DNA from: Begonia masoniana | Lineage: Eukaryota > Streptophyta > Magnoliopsida > Cucurbitales > Begoniaceae | DNA length: 64,000 nucleotides | Direction: 5' to 3' | NCBI GenBank assembly: GCA_022432975.1 | Contig: CM039511.1 | Location: forward strand, 47,068,902-47,132,901 | Shown here: one piece after another, positions 21,480 to 34,360 of the stretch | Position numbering within the stretch: position 1 is the first letter of the stretch | Layout of the letters: each line of letters starts with the position of its first letter | Program-made: the position numbers and the translations under genes | The notes under the pieces: generated by a model | Told to the model about the DNA's origin: nothing | Seen by the model: the letters and a program-made list of their open reading frames with translations, nothing else | Database searches by the model: none

Positions 21480-22540
21480 TATCCCTAATGTTCTTTAAGA
21501 GGTTAGTAGAGAGACTCATGGAGGAGGGTTAATGGGGACACGGGAGTACTAAACATTGAGTGTGCTTTGTGAACTTTTATTGGACGAAAATGAGGCTCAT
21601 GTTCAAGCCATTGTGATAAGTGCAGTGAGTGTAGGAAGGCCAAATCAAAGATTAAAACGTATGGAAAGTACACTCCTCTACCTATTCCTAACAAACCTTG
21701 GGTGGACATATCGATGGATTTTGTGATTGGTTTGACGAGGACACAAGGAGGGAATAGATAGAATATTTTGGTAGTGGATAGGTTTAGTAAGATGGTCACT
21801 TTAATAGATGCTCAAAGACAAACGACGCTACTCATGTGGCGGACTTATTCTTCAAGAAGTTGTGCGTTTACACGGAATTCCTAAAACCATTGTGGTGATA
21901 GGATGTAAAGGTATTAAGTCACTTTGGAAGGAACTTTGGGGAGTAAGCTAGGAACAAAACTTTTATTCTCAACGTGGCACACCCAAAACGGAGGACAAAC
22001 GGAAGTGGTAAATAGAACACTTTCTACGTTGTTAAGCATTATTTCTAAAAATTTAAAACAATGGGAAAAATGTTTACCTCATGTTGAATTTGCTTATAAT
22101 AGAGTTGTTCATCTACTACTCATATCACCGTTTGAAATTGTTTATGGATTTAATCATTTATCTCCTCTTGTATTTTATCTTCCTACTAACGAGTTTGTTA
22201 ATTTTGATGGAGAGAAAAAGCTAATTTGTTAGGACTTACATCTGAAAGTACAGAGAACATTCGAGAGAAAAACGAGCATTATGACGTCACGCAAACAAAA
22301 GCCGAAAAGATTATTTGAACCGGAGATTGGGTTTGGCTACATCTTCGAAAAGAGAGGTTTCCAAATCACGAAAAAGCAAGTTGCATCCACGAGGAGAGGG
22401 ACATTTTCAAGCCCTTGAAACGCATAAACGACAATGCCTACCAGATCGACTACCTAGCGATATGGTAATATTAAGCATCTTTTAATGTTAGTGACTTATC
22501 TTTATATGATGCAGGAGATTCGAGGACGAATCTTGCGAAG
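21480..22540 (+). pseudogene. Integrase of element B (broken)
   Basis: The zinc-finger end (CSECRKAKSK) lies near 21620. The core starts PLPIPNKPWVDISMDFVIGL near 21680-21730, and the DDE Glu block reads [19 protein letters not shown] at about 21975-22035. [10 protein letters not shown] and [13 protein letters not shown] follow, then the C-terminal GDWVWLHLRKERF region and DSRTNLAKREGG-like end just before the polypurine tract. Multiple frameshifts and stops. The frame at the end continues into the 3' LTR (FEDIGAPMTRSKLRN at about 22600-22645). Confidence 0.85.
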
Positions 22541-22550
22541 AGGGAGGGAA
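22536..22550 (+). promoter_or_regulatory. Polypurine tract of element B
   Basis: GCGAAGAGGGAGGGAA directly precedes the TG of the 3' LTR. The same purine run precedes the LTRs at 37132 and 41099. Confidence 0.8.
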
Positions 22551-23399
22551 TGATGTGATCCAGCAGCAGACAAAGCCCGACCAGCCCAAGAGCAACATCC
22601 AATTTGAGGACATTGGCGCCCCAATGACACGGTCAAAGCTAAGAAATGCGTGAGGCCTTGCAAGAATTAATTTTAGAGATCCAAGGGATAGAAGAAGCGC
22701 GACACGTGATTTAAAACTATTGAATGTGTCGAGGATTGAAGATACTCAAAATCAAGTTGAAGAAGGAAGGCCCAAGATGCATGAAGAATTTACATGTGCC
22801 ATGCACATGCCACGTGCAAGATTGAAAAGTCACTGAGAAGCACATGCAACTCCCAACAAATCAGTATAAGAGATTTATTTCGACAGAATCTACTCAAATC
22901 ATTCAAATCATATTCAAACGTAGTTTAACGTGAGTGATATCTTATATGCAACGGATAATTCTCACGATTTTATTAGTATTTTATTTTTATTTTTCGTTTT
23001 TTTTATTATTTACTTTTAATTTTCATGTGTTCCTATTTAATGGCAAAACACTATTGATTTGGAGAACAATTTGAATTAACAATGAGAGTTTTTAGAAGAG
23101 GATTTCCTTTAGTTATTGCGAACAGAACAACATCTTCTGCAAGTCACCTGAAGAATCTCGCTTGACAGCTTTTGGTTCTTTACTCAACGAGTTTTGGTCT
23201 GTGTCAAGCACCTGTTTTGATAGCTTTGGTTCAGCCAACAGGTGTGGCTCGGTCAAGCTCCTGTTTTGATAACTAGGGTTCCATCGAATTCTTCGATTGG
23301 GGTCTTAGTTCCTTACTTTGTTCTTGAATCAAAAGGCGTTCCTTTCAATTATTCCGCGTTGTTGTCGGTCATGGTCCTTTCGATTCGAGGTTCACATCA
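22551..23399 (+). repeat. 3' LTR of element B
   Basis: It starts TGATGTGATCCAGCAG after the polypurine tract and ends GGTTCACATCA at 23399, one base before satellite sequence. Its 849 bp match the 5' LTR with many small indels. Confidence 0.87.
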
Positions 23400-26300
23400 C
23401 TAACCCCCAAGTAATGGAAAAACTCAACCTCATTTGCTTGATACGTTCAACTCTTTTGGAACAAATCGATTGAAGTGAAGTTTCTAATGCTTCATCAAGC
23501 GCATTACTAAGTCTTAGTTTCGCGTCCATGAAGGTTGTTGGGTCCTCAATACACGTCGTTCTTATCACTTCAAGTTAAAACCTTGAATGTGAAATGGATA
23601 ACTTAGGTTCTAACCACAAGTCATGTAACACTCAACCTCATTGCTTGATACGTTCAACTCTTTTGGAACAAATCGATTGAAGTGAAGTTTCTAATGCTTC
23701 ATCAAGCGCATTACTAAGTCTTAGTTTCGCGTCCATGAAGGTTGTTGGGTCCTCAATACACGTCGTTCTCATCACTTCAAGTTAAAACCTTGAAAGTGAA
23801 ATGGATAACTTAGGTTCTAACCACAAGTCATGTAACACTCAACCTCATTTGCTTGATACGTTCAACTCTTTTGGAACAAATCGATTGAAGTGAAGTTTCT
23901 AATGCTTCATCAAGCGCATTACTAAGTCTTAGTTTCGCGTCCATGAAGGTTGTTGGGTCCTCAATACACGTCGTTCTCATCACTTCAAGTTAAAACCTGA
24001 ATGTGAAATGGATAACTTAGGTTCTAACCACAAGTCATGTAACACTCAACTTCATTTGCTTGATATGTTCAACACTTTTGGAACAAATCGATTGAAGTTA
24101 AGTTTCTAATGCTTCATCAAGCGCATTATTAAGTCTTAGTTTCGCGTCCATGAAGGTTGTTGGGTCCTCAATACACGTCGTTCTCATCACTTCAAGTTAA
24201 AACCTTGAATGTGAAATGGATAACTTAGGTTCTAACCACAAGTCATGTAACACTCAACCTCATTGCTTGATACGTCAACTCTTTTGGAACAAATCGATTG
24301 AAGTGAAGTTTCTAATGCTTCATCAAGCGCATTACTAAGTCTTAGTTTCGCGTCCATAAAGGTTGTTGGGTCCTAGATACACGTCGTTCTCATAAATTCA
24401 AGTTAAAACCTTGAATGTGAAATGGATAAGTTAGGTTCTAACCACAAGTCATGTAACACTCAACTTCATTTGCTTGATATGTTCAACACTTTTGGAACAA
24501 ATCGATTGAAGTTAAGTTTCTAATGCTTCATCAAGCGCATTACTAAGTCTTAGTTTCGCGTCCATGAAGGTTGTTGGGTCCTCAATACACGTCGTCTCAT
24601 CACTTCAAGTTAAAACCTTGAAAGTGAATGGATATCTTAGGTTCTAACCACAAGTCATGTAACACTCAACCTCATTTGCTTGATATGTTCAACTCTTTTG
24701 GAACAAATCGATTAAAGTGAAGTTTCTAATGCTTCATCAAGCGCATTATTAAGTCTTAGTTTCGCATCTTTGAAGGTTGTTGGGTCCACAATACACGTCG
24801 TTCTCATCACTTCAAGTTAAAACCTTGAATGTGAAATGGATAACTTAGGTTCTAACCTCAAGTAATGTAACACTCAACTCATTGCTTGATACGTTCAACT
24901 CATTTGGAACAAATTGATTGAAGTGAAGTTTATAATGCTTCATCAAGCGCATTACTAAGTCTTAGTTTCGCGTCCATGAAGGTTGTTGGGTCCTTAATAC
25001 ACGTCGTTCTCATCACTTCAAGTTAAAACCTTGATGTGAAATGGATACTTAGGTTCTAACCTCAAGTAATGTAACACTCAACCTCATTTGCTTGATACGT
25101 TCAACTCATTTGGAACAAATCGATTGAAGTGAAGTTTCTAATGCTTCATCAAGCGCATTACTAAGTCTTAGTTTCGCGTCCATGAAGGTTGTTGGTCCTC
25201 AATACACGTCGTTCTCATCACTTCAAGTTAAAACGTTGAATGTGAAATGGATAACTTAGGTTCTAACCACAAGTCGTGTAACACTCAACCTTATTTGCTT
25301 GATACGTTCAACTCTATTGGAACAAATCGATTGAACTAAAGTTTCTAATGCTTCATCAAGCGCATTACTAAGTCTTAGTTTCGCGTCCATGAAGGTTGTT
25401 GGGTCCTCAATACACGTCGTTCTCATCACTTCAAGTTAAAACCTTGAATGTGAAATGGATAACTTAGGTTCTAACCACAAGTCATGTAACACTCAACCTC
25501 ATTTACTTGATACCTTCCACTCTTTTGGAACAAATCGATTGAAGTGAAGTTTCTAATGCTTCATCAAGCGCATTACTAAGTCTTAGTTTCGCGTCCATGA
25601 AGGTTGTTGGGTCCTCAATACACGTCGTTCTCATCACTTCAAGTTAAAACCTTGAATGTGAAATGGATAACTTAGGTTCTAACCACAAGTCATGTAGCAC
25701 TTATCCTCATTTGCTTGATACGTTCACTCTTTTGGAACAAATCGATTGAAGTTAAGTTTCTAATGCTTCATCAAGCGCATTACTAAGTCTTAGTTTCGCG
25801 TCCATGAAGGTTGTTGGGTCCTCAATACACGTCGTTCTCATCACTTCAAGTTAAAACCTTGAAAGTGAAATGGATAACTTAGGTTCTAACCACAAGTCAT
25901 GTAACACTCAACCTCATTGCTTGATATGTTCAACTCTTTTGTAACAAATCGATTGAAGTGAAGTTTCTAATGCTTCATCAAGCGCATTACTAAGTCTTAG
26001 TTTCGCGTCCATGAAGGTGTTGGGTCCTCAATACACGTCGTTCTCATCCTTCAAGTTAAAACCTTGAATGTGAAATGGATAACTAAGGTTCTAACCACAA
26101 GTAATGTAACACTCAACTCATTGCTTGATACGTTCAACTCTTTTGGGAAAAATCGATTGAAGTGAAGTTTCTAATGCTTCATCAAGCGCATTACTAAGTC
26201 TTAGTTTCGCGTCCATGAAGGTTGTTGGGTCCTCAATACACGTCGTTCTCATCACTTCAAGTTAAAACCTTGATGTGAAATGGATACTTAGGTTCTAACC

Positions 26301-29300
26301 ACAAGTCATGTAACACTCAACCTCATTTGCTTGATACGTTCACTCTTTTGGAACAATCGATTGAAGTGAAGTTTCTAATGCTTCATCAAGCGCATTACTA
26401 AGTCTTAGTTTCGCGTCCATGAAGGTTGTTGGGTCCTCAATACACGTCGTTCTCATCACTTCAATTAAAACCTTGAAGTGAAATGGATAACTAAGGTTCT
26501 AACCACAAGTAATGTAACACTCAACCTCATTTGCTTGATACGTTCAACTCTTTTGGAACAATCGATTGAGTGAAGTTTCTAATGCTTCATCAAGCGCATT
26601 ACTAAGTCTTAGTTTCGCGTCCATGAAGGTTGTTGGGTCCTCAATACACGTCGTTCTCATCACTTCAAGTTAAAACCTTGAAAGTGAAATGGATAACTTA
26701 GGTTCTAACCACAAGTCATGTAACACTCAACCTCATTTGCTTGATACGTTCAACTCTTTTGGAACAATCGATTGAAGTGAAGGTTCTAATGCTTCATCAA
26801 GCGCATTACTAAGACTTAGTTTCGCGTCCATGAAGGTTGTTGGGTCCTCAATACACGTCGTTCTCATCACTTCAAGTTAAAACCTTGAAAGTGAAATGGA
26901 TATCTTAGGTTCTATCCACAAGTCATGTAACACTCAACCTCATTTGCTTGATACGTTCAACTCTTTTGTAACAAATCGATTGAAGTGAAGTTTCTAATGC
27001 TTCATCAAGCGCATTACTAAGTCTTAGTTTCGCGTCCATGAAGGTTGTTGGGTCCTCAATACACTCGTTCTCATCACTTCAAGTTAAAACCTTGAAAGTG
27101 AAATGGATATCTTAGGTTCTATCCACAAGTCATGTAACACTCACCTCATTTGCTTGATACTTCAACTCTTTTGTAACAAATCGATTGAAGTGAAGTTCTA
27201 ATGCTTCATCAAGAGCATTAATAAGTCTTAGTTTCGTATCCATGAAGGTGGTTGGGTCCTCAATACACGTCGTTCTCATCACTTCAAGTTAAAACCTTTA
27301 ATGTGAAATGGATAACTTAGGTTCTAACCACAAGTAATGTAACACTCAACCTCATTTGCTTGATACGTTCAACTCTTTTGGAACAAATCGATGGAAGTGA
27401 AGGTTCTAATGCTTCATCAAGCGCATTATAAGTCTTAGTTTCGCGTCCATGAAGGTTGTTCGGGTCCTCATACACGTCGTTCTCATCACTTCAAGTTAAA
27501 ACCTGAATGTGAAATGGATAACTAGGTTCTAACCACCATGTATGTAACACTCAACCTCATTTGCTTGATATCGTTCAACTCTTTTGGAACAAAATCGATT
27601 GAAGTGAAGTTTCTAATGCTTCATCAAGCGCATTACTAGTCTTAGTTTCGCGTCCATGAAGGTTGTTGGGTCCTCAATACACGTCGTTCTCATCACTTCA
27701 AGTTAAAACCTTGAATGTGAAATGGATCAATTAGGTTCTAACCACAGTGATGTACATCAACCTCATTTGCTTGATACGTTCAACTCTTTGGGAACAAATC
27801 GATTGAAGTGAAGTTTCTAATGCTTCATCAAGCGCATTATTAAGTCTTAGTTTCGCGTCCATGAAGGTTGTTGGGTCCTCAATACACGTCGTTCTCATCA
27901 CTTCAAGTTAAAACCTTGAATGTGAAATGGATAACTTAGGTTCTAACCACAAGTAATGTTAACACTCAACCTCATTGCTTGATCCGTTCAACTCTTTTGG
28001 AACAAATCGATGAAGTGAAGTTTCTAATGCTTCATCAAGCGCATTACTAAGTCTTAGTTTCGCGTACATGAAGGTTGTTGGGTCCTCAATACACGTCGTT
28101 CTCATCACTTCAAGTTAAAACCTTGAAATGTGAAATGGATATACTTAGGTTCTAACCAAAGTCATGTAACACTCAACCTCATTGCTTGATAGTTCACTCT
28201 TTGGAACAAAATCGATTGAAGTGAGTTTCTAATGCTTCATCAAGCGCATTACTAGTCTTAGTTCGGTCCATGAAGGTGTTGGGTCCTCAATACACGTCGT
28301 TCTCATCACTTCAAGTTAAAACCTTGAATGTGAAATGGATAACTTAGGTTCTAACCACAAGTCATGTAACACTCAACCTCATTTGCTTGATACGTTCAAC
28401 TATTTTGGAACAAATCGATTGAAGTGAAGTTTCTAATGCTTCATCAAGCGCATTACTAAGTCTTAGTTTCACGTCCATGAAGGTTGTTGGGTCCTCAATA
28501 CACGTCGTTCTCATCACTTCAAGTTAAAACCTTGAATGTGAAATGGATAACTTCGGTTCTAACCACAAGACATGTAACACTCAACCTCATTTGCTGATAC
28601 GTTCAACTCTTTTGGAACAATCGATTGAAGTGAAGTTTCTAATGCTTCATCAAGCGCATTACTAAGTCTTAGTTTCGCGTCCATGAAGGTTGTTGGGTCC
28701 TCAATACACGTCGTTCTCATCACTTCAAGTTAAAACCTTGAATGTGAATGGATAACTTAGGTTCTAACCACAAGTCATGTACACTCAACCTCATTTGCTT
28801 GATATGTTCAACTCTTTTGGAACAAATCGATTGAAGTGAAGTTTCTAATGCTTCATCAAGCGCATTACTAAGTTTTAGTTTCGCGTCCATGAAGCTTGTT
28901 GGGTCCTCAACACACGTCGTTCTCATCACTTCAAGTTAAAACCTTCAATGTGATATGGATAACTTAGGTTCTAACCACAAGTCATGTAACACTCACCTCA
29001 TTTGCTTGATACTTTCAACTCTTTTGGAACAAATCGTTGAAGTGAAGGTTCTATGCTTCATCAAGCGCATTACTAAGTCTTAGTTTCGTGTCCATGAAGA
29101 TTGTTGGGTCCTCAATACACGTCGTTCTTATCACTTCAAGTTAAAAACTTGAAAGTGAAATGGATAACTTAGGTTCTAACCACAAGTCATGTAACACTCA
29201 ACCTCGTTTGCTTGATACGTTCAACTCTTTTGGAACAAATCGATTGAAGTGAAGTTTCTAATGCTTCATCAAGTGCATTACTAAGTCTTAGTTTCGCGTC

Positions 29301-31375
29301 CATGAAGGTTGTTGGGTCCTCAATACACGTCGTTCCTATCACTTCAAGTTAAAAACTTGAAAGTGAAATGGATAACTTCGGTTCTAACCACAAGTCATGT
29401 AAACCTCATTTGCTGATACGTTCAACTCTTTTGGAACAAATCGATTGAAGTGAAGTTTCTAATGCTTCATCAAGCGCGATACTAAGTCTTAGTTTCGCGT
29501 CCATAAGGTGTTGGGTCCTAATACACGTCGTTCTCATCACTTCAAGTTACAAACCTTGAATGTGAAATGGATAACTTAGGTTCTAACCACAAGTCATGTA
29601 ACACTCACCTCATTTGCTTGATACGTTCAACTCTTTTGGAACAAATCGATTGAAGTGAAGTTTTCTAATGCTTCATCAAGCGCATTACTAAGTCTAGTTT
29701 CGCGTCCATGAAGGTTGTGGGTCCTCAATACACGTCGTTCTCATCACTTCAAGTTAAAACCTTGAAATGTGAAATGGATAACTTAGGTTCTAACCACAAG
29801 TCATGTAACACTCAACCTCATTTGCTTGATACGTTCAACTCTTTGGAACAAATCGATTGAAGTGAAGTTTCTAATGCTTCATCAAGCGCATTACTAAAGT
29901 CTTAGTTTCGCGTCCATGAAGGTTGTTGGGTCCTCAATACAGTCATTTCATCACACTTCATAATTCAAACCTGAATGTGAAATGGATAACTTAGGTCTAA
30001 CCACATGTGATGTAACACTCAACCTCATTGCTTGATACGTTCAACTCTTTTGGGAAAAAATCGATGACGTGAAGTTTCTAATGCTTCATCAAGTGCATTA
30101 CTAAGTCTTAGTTCGCGTTCCATGAAGGTTGTTGGGTCCTCAATGCACGTCGTTCTCATCACTTCAAGTTAAACCTTGAAATGTGAAATGGATACACTTA
30201 GGTGCTAACCACAAGTCATGTAACCTCATCCTCATTTGCTTGATACGTTCAACTCTTTTGGAACAAATCGATGGAAGTGAAGGTTCTAATGCTTCATCAA
30301 GGCATAATAAGACTTAGTTTCGCGTCCATGAAGGTTGTTGGGTCCTCAATCACGTCGTTCTCATCACTTCAAGTTAAAACCTTGAAAGTGAAATGGATAT
30401 CTTAGGTTCTATCCACAAGTCATGTAACACTCAACCTCATTTGCTTGATACGTTCAACTCTTTTGTAACAAATCGATTGAAGTGAAGTTTCTAATGCTTC
30501 ATCAAGCGCATTACTAAGTCTTAGTTTCGCCTCCATGAAGGTTGTTGGGTCCTCAATACACGTCGTTCTCATCACTTCAAGTTAAAACCTTGAATGTGAA
30601 ATGGATAACTTAGGTTCTAACCACAAGTAATGTAACACTCAACCTCATTTGCTTGATACGTTCAACTCTTTTGGAACTAATCGATTGAATTGTAGTTTCT
30701 AATGCTTCATCAAGCGCATTACTCTAAGTCTTAGTTTCGCCTCCATGAAGGTTGTTGGGTCCTCAACACACGTCGTTCTCATCACTTCAAGTTAAAACCT
30801 TGAATGTGAAATGGATACTTAGGTTCTAACCACAAGTCATGTAACACTCAACCTCATTTGCTTGATACGTTCAACTCTTTTGGAACAAATCGATTGAAGT
30901 GAAGTTTCTAATGCTTCGTCAAGCGCATTATTAAGTCTTAGTTTTGCGTCCATGAAGGTTGTTGGGTCCTAAATACTCGTCGTTCTCATCACTTCAAGTT
31001 AAAACCTTGAATGTGAAATGGATAACTTAGGTTCTAACCACAAGTCATGTAAACCTCATTTGCTTGATACGTTCAACTCTTTTGGAACAAATCGATTGAA
31101 GTGAAGTTTCTAATGCTTCATCAAGCGCATTACTAAGTCTTAGTTTCGTGTCCATGAAGGTTGTTGGGTCCTCAATACACGTCGTTCTCATCACTTCAAG
31201 TTAAAACCTTGAAAGTGAAATGGATAACTTAGGTTCTAACCACAAGTCATGTAACACTCAACCTCATTTGCTTGATACGATCAACTCTTTTGGAACAAAT
31301 TGATTAAAATGAAGTTTCTTATGCTTCATCAAGCGTCTTAATAAGTATTAATTACTCGTCCATGAAGGTTGTTGG
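23400..31375 (-). repeat. Satellite block 1: 208-bp monomer, about 38 copies
   Basis: Head-to-tail copies of a 208-bp unit with landmarks CTTGATACGTTCAACTC, AATGCTTCATCAAGCGC and GTTGTTGGGTCCTCAATA. Strand is given as minus because the unit in block 2 is taken as the forward form. Monomers are highly similar, differing by scattered substitutions and many 1-bp losses, most dense from about 27000 to 30350. The last monomer (about 31290-31375) is clearly more diverged, as expected at an array edge, and is cut by an LTR. Array size, monomer length and homogeneity are typical of plant centromeric or pericentromeric satellites. No proof of centromere function can come from sequence alone. Confidence 0.97.
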
Positions 31376-32096
31376 TGATGTGGGCAAGGATGGCCTTGAA
31401 GAAGAATTGGGCCAAGAAGAATACTTAATGGAATTGAAAATACCAAATGGACCTATCACTAAGCTGGTCCAAGGAACTTCAAGAAGAAGTCCAAAATAAC
31501 TTATTTCAAGAACCAAGACAACTAGAAGAAATGGGCTTTAAGGTTATTAATGTGTTACAAATACAAATGGAGTTTGATTAGGCCCAAATGATCACCAATT
31601 CATCAAAGAAGGCTCTAAAAGGAGTAATTTCGAAGTGACATCCACTAGGCATTTAATATTGTCATAGAGAATGCCAAAGGGTGTTGATGGTTTCCAAGTA
31701 GCTCGAACCTAGTCATAGATTAGTAGCAAGTTTTCCTCATTTTTTTTCAAGGCTATTTAATGCCTATTCTAGACTATTCTTGTAAGCCTATAAATATTTG
31801 GGAGTTCTTCATGTAAGACACACTAGAATGAGAATTATCTTGTGAGAATTTCCTCCAAACTGTTCAATCTGTAGACTGCGGAAATTTCAAGTGCAACCAC
31901 TTGATTTCCAACCCTTATAATATTGGTTTCTTGCTCTTCCATAGCAACGGGGTCAATATTCCTTTCTTGTACTATGTTTCTGGTTTGTCATAATAACCAC
32001 GGGTCTTAGTCCAAACTTGAAACTACTATTGGGCGATCCTGAAGTTGATTCCATCTATTGACGTTGGGTCTCACAACAGTTTGTTGAGTTGCATCA
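31376..32096 (+). repeat. LTR of element F, inserted into satellite block 1
   Basis: It begins TGATGTGGGCAAGG directly after the satellite bases GTTGG and ends GAGTTGCATCA at 32096. The ends are inverted repeats (TGATGTG and GCATCA). A good TATA box, TATAAATA, is at 31789-31796. A primer-site-like sequence follows. The LTR is unrelated to those of B, C and D apart from its ends. No 3' copy is present before the gap. GTTGG (31371-31375) is the expected left target duplication. Confidence 0.82.
31789..31796 (+). promoter_or_regulatory. TATA box in the element F LTR
   Basis: TATAAATA in the context GCCTATAAATATTTGGG, placed about 300 bp before the LTR end, is where an LTR promoter is expected. 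Confidence 0.55.
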
Positions 32097-32099
32097 TTT

Positions 32100-32111
32100 T
32101 GTTATCAGAGC
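32100..32111 (+). promoter_or_regulatory. Primer binding site of element F
   Basis: TGTTATCAGAGC starts three bases after the LTR end. It differs from the initiator-Met primer site by one base (T for G at position 3). Confidence 0.75.
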
Positions 32112-32494
32112 CTCGACACCAATTGAGTTTTTGTTTATCGTCTAGTGCTTACTTTCTTTTTATTTCAATTTTCTCTTTGTTGTTGTTTTTTTTCTTTCTT
32201 GGTTTTGTTTTTGCTTCCTAGGTATGACATATAGATAATTTTCCTCTCACAATATAATATTGCCGACAGTGCAAATATGTTAGTTTGCACCTCGATGCAC
32301 CATTGTCAATAAATCATACAATAGAAACTGATGTAAGTGAGGTAAAAGAATTATGAGGATACCATTGTAATCAGCTGGTGAATCCATATTTAAGCCTTAG
32401 TGGGGCTATAATTTGTTATAACACAAAGTGGGGTGTAGGGTGCGATGAAGTAGCGTGTAACCGTCCAAGAGAATCTATATAATGGAATGAAGAT
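32112..32494. other. Short element F leader, then unassigned sequence
   Basis: The first 100 bases are T-rich leader of element F. From about 32225 the sequence is AT-rich with no recognisable features up to the next LTR. There is no open frame of note, so element F appears truncated soon after its leader by the event that brought in the next element. Confidence 0.5.
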
Positions 32495-32988
32495 TGTTAG
32501 GAGATTATCAATTATTAATTATCAATAATCTATTATCAAAAAATATTTCTATCCTCTAAGAGAGTGTTTCTAAGTTTATACTAAATTTGTGATTTCCTAG
32601 TCCTGGAGATTTTTTCTAGTTGTGGCTATTTTAGTTGTATATTTTTACTCTATTTCTCCCACCACGTAACAATTTGTAAACCTCCTATTCGTTTTACGTA
32701 TCGAGAAGAAAAAAATAAAGAGTAGAGGTACTGATCGTAGATGTATTGTGATAAAAGCGTAGATTTTGTTGATAAATAGACTACAGTGTACTACGTAAGA
32801 AAACGTTTGTAAGGGTGGGAGAATAATAGAGAAAAGAAAGGATAGAGGGCAGTCATTTTTTCTTGGGTTAGTTACAGAGCTGCAAAGCTTACGTAGGAGA
32901 GGAGGGGACTCGCGAATAACCACGTTGTTGTAAGTTTCCGGGTTCTTGACCCCCCCCCCCCTCTTGAATAGATTGGATAGCTCTATCA
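32495..32988 (+). repeat. 5' LTR of element G
   Basis: It begins TGTTAGGAGATTATC and ends GCTCTATCA at 32988, followed by ATTTGGTATCA. TGTTAG and CTATCA are imperfect inverted ends, and the AT-rich ATCAATTATTAATTATC start is common in plant LTRs. The element continues into the gap: about 100 bp after the LTR an incomplete gag-like start (QKEIAEVKDEF) can be read. The minus-strand frame at 32645-32989 is a shadow. Confidence 0.65.
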
Positions 32989-32991
32989 ATT

Positions 32992-33097
32992 TGGTATCAA
33001 GATCTTTCCTGAGGACTCAGTAAAACGTAACCAAGCCGAAGCACACGGAACTATACGATTGGCAGAAGGAAATTGCGGAGGTAAAGGATGAGTTTAA
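32992..33097 (+). pseudogene. Primer site and possible gag start of element G, cut by gap
   Basis: TGGTATCA at 32992-32999 matches the first eight bases of the initiator-Met primer site, but the next bases (AGATC) diverge. Downstream codons read DWQKEIAEVKDEF, reminiscent of the coiled-coil start of Ty3/gypsy gag. Too short to be sure. Confidence 0.4.
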
Positions 33098-33197
33098 NNN
33101 NNNNNNNNNNNNNNNNNNNNNNNNNNNNNNNNNNNNNNNNNNNNNNNNNNNNNNNNNNNNNNNNNNNNNNNNNNNNNNNNNNNNNNNNNNNNNNNNN
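33098..33197. other. Assembly gap of exactly 100 N
   Basis: A scaffold placeholder. It separates satellite block 1 from satellite block 2, whose orientations are opposite. Confidence 0.99.
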
Positions 33198-33433
33198 GTG
33201 TTAACCTGAATAGAGGAGAAGGTCACCATCTTATGAAACTCTTGGTGAGGTGAAGTGCTTCGTAAGGGAGGAACATGAATGAGAAGGACGTGGACTAGAG
33301 GTTAAACTTGCATATTCAGGATGGAGCTGTCCATAGTTGAGGTTGGCCAATGGCGGAGTACAGCAAACATCTATACATTCTCTAGGCAAAACTACACTCG
33401 TGGTAAAGTCGTACCTTTTTTTTTTTTTTTTTT
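33198..33433. other. Unassigned contig start ending in poly-T
   Basis: About 235 bp with no recognisable family, ending in a run of about 18 T at 33416-33433. Directly after the T run, sequence homologous to the middle of the D LTR begins, so this is a chimeric or truncation junction. Confidence 0.5.
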
Positions 33434-34346
33434 GTAGAGATCCACACAAAGTTACAAAGAGATAAAGATTCACGTGGGTGGAAAGAGATAAAGATCCACA
33501 TGACTTGGTTAGATGTGATCCAAGTTGCGACCAGATCAAGGCCCAAGCAACAAAGATAAATTGCAGATACGGGGGGGACGGCCCAATGAGCAGAGTAAGA
33601 AGCCCAAGATTATTGAAAGATCTTTGAAGCAAGGGAAGCCGAAGATGCATGAAGATTTGGGAGGATGCGACGCACAATGCATATGTAAGAATTAAAACAC
33701 ATGGACATGCACAGCACAGTAGGAATAAAGAGGGGACATGCGCCAAGCACATGCTTATATGAGAATTAAAAGGTCACCTGCAAAGCACATGCAAATCATT
33801 ACAAATCTCGTGGGAAAAGTCATATCCAGCTTGAAATCTACTCAAATCAGTGCAAATCACATGCAAACGGAGTTTTAAACAAGATGTACAGCTGATATGC
33901 CAAACTCATATCCTCATGATTTTATTAGTTATTTTATCTTATTTTGTTTTTATTATTATTTATTTAATTTTAATGTGTAGCCTTATTTAATGGCAAACTA
34001 TTTGATTTAATAAGGAAGAAGAAGTGAATCAAAAATTGAAGTGTTTTTTAGGGAGGATTTCTTAGTCATGACTTGAGAAACGACGATCTTCTTCAGTCAC
34101 GCTTGAAGAATCTCGCATTGATAGCTTTGGTTCTTACCAACGAGTTGGGTCTTGGGTTCAAGCTACTGTTTGTAGTTTTGGTTAAGCCAACAGGTGTTGG
34201 CTCGGGTTAAGCTCCTGTTTTAGATAATAGGGTTCCATCGAATTCTTCCGATTGGGGTCTTAGTTCCTTACTTGTTCTTGAACGAAAGGCGTTCTAGAAT
34301 ATTCCGCGTGTGTCGGGTCCAGGGCCTTTCGCTCGCGGTTCGCATA
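33434..34346 (+). repeat. Truncated first LTR of element C
   Basis: Homology to the D LTR starts at GTAGAGATCCACAC (equivalent to about 41354) and runs to CGCATA at 34346. The first 255 or so bases of the D-type LTR are missing. Confidence 0.8.
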
Positions 34347-34348
34347 GT

Positions 34349-34360
34349 TGGTATCAGAGC
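34349..34360 (+). promoter_or_regulatory. Primer binding site of element C
   Basis: TGGTATCAGAGC, identical to that of B and D, followed by TTCGGCTC. Confidence 0.9.

Larger units (their letters stand above)
16501..23399 (+). mobile_element. Element B: full-length degenerate Ty3/gypsy retrotransposon
   Basis: Two related LTRs (16501-17341 and 22551-23399), an initiator-Met primer site and a polypurine tract enclose gag, protease, RT, RNase H and integrase relics in Ty3/gypsy order. The LTR ends are TGATGTGA...TTCGCATCA. The 3' flank is satellite while the 5' flank is not, and the 5-bp flanks (AGTTC and CTAAC) do not match, so there is no target duplication. Indels occur every few tens of bases. 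Some may be sequencing error, as the copy starts 3 kb from a contig end. It is the autonomous-type relative of elements C and D. Confidence 0.88.

Noticed and set aside
33231..33752. A 173-codon minus-strand ORF at the start of contig 3
   Set aside because: It spans the poly-T junction and the LTR antisense, and similar antisense frames appear in each LTR copy. It reflects LTR composition.
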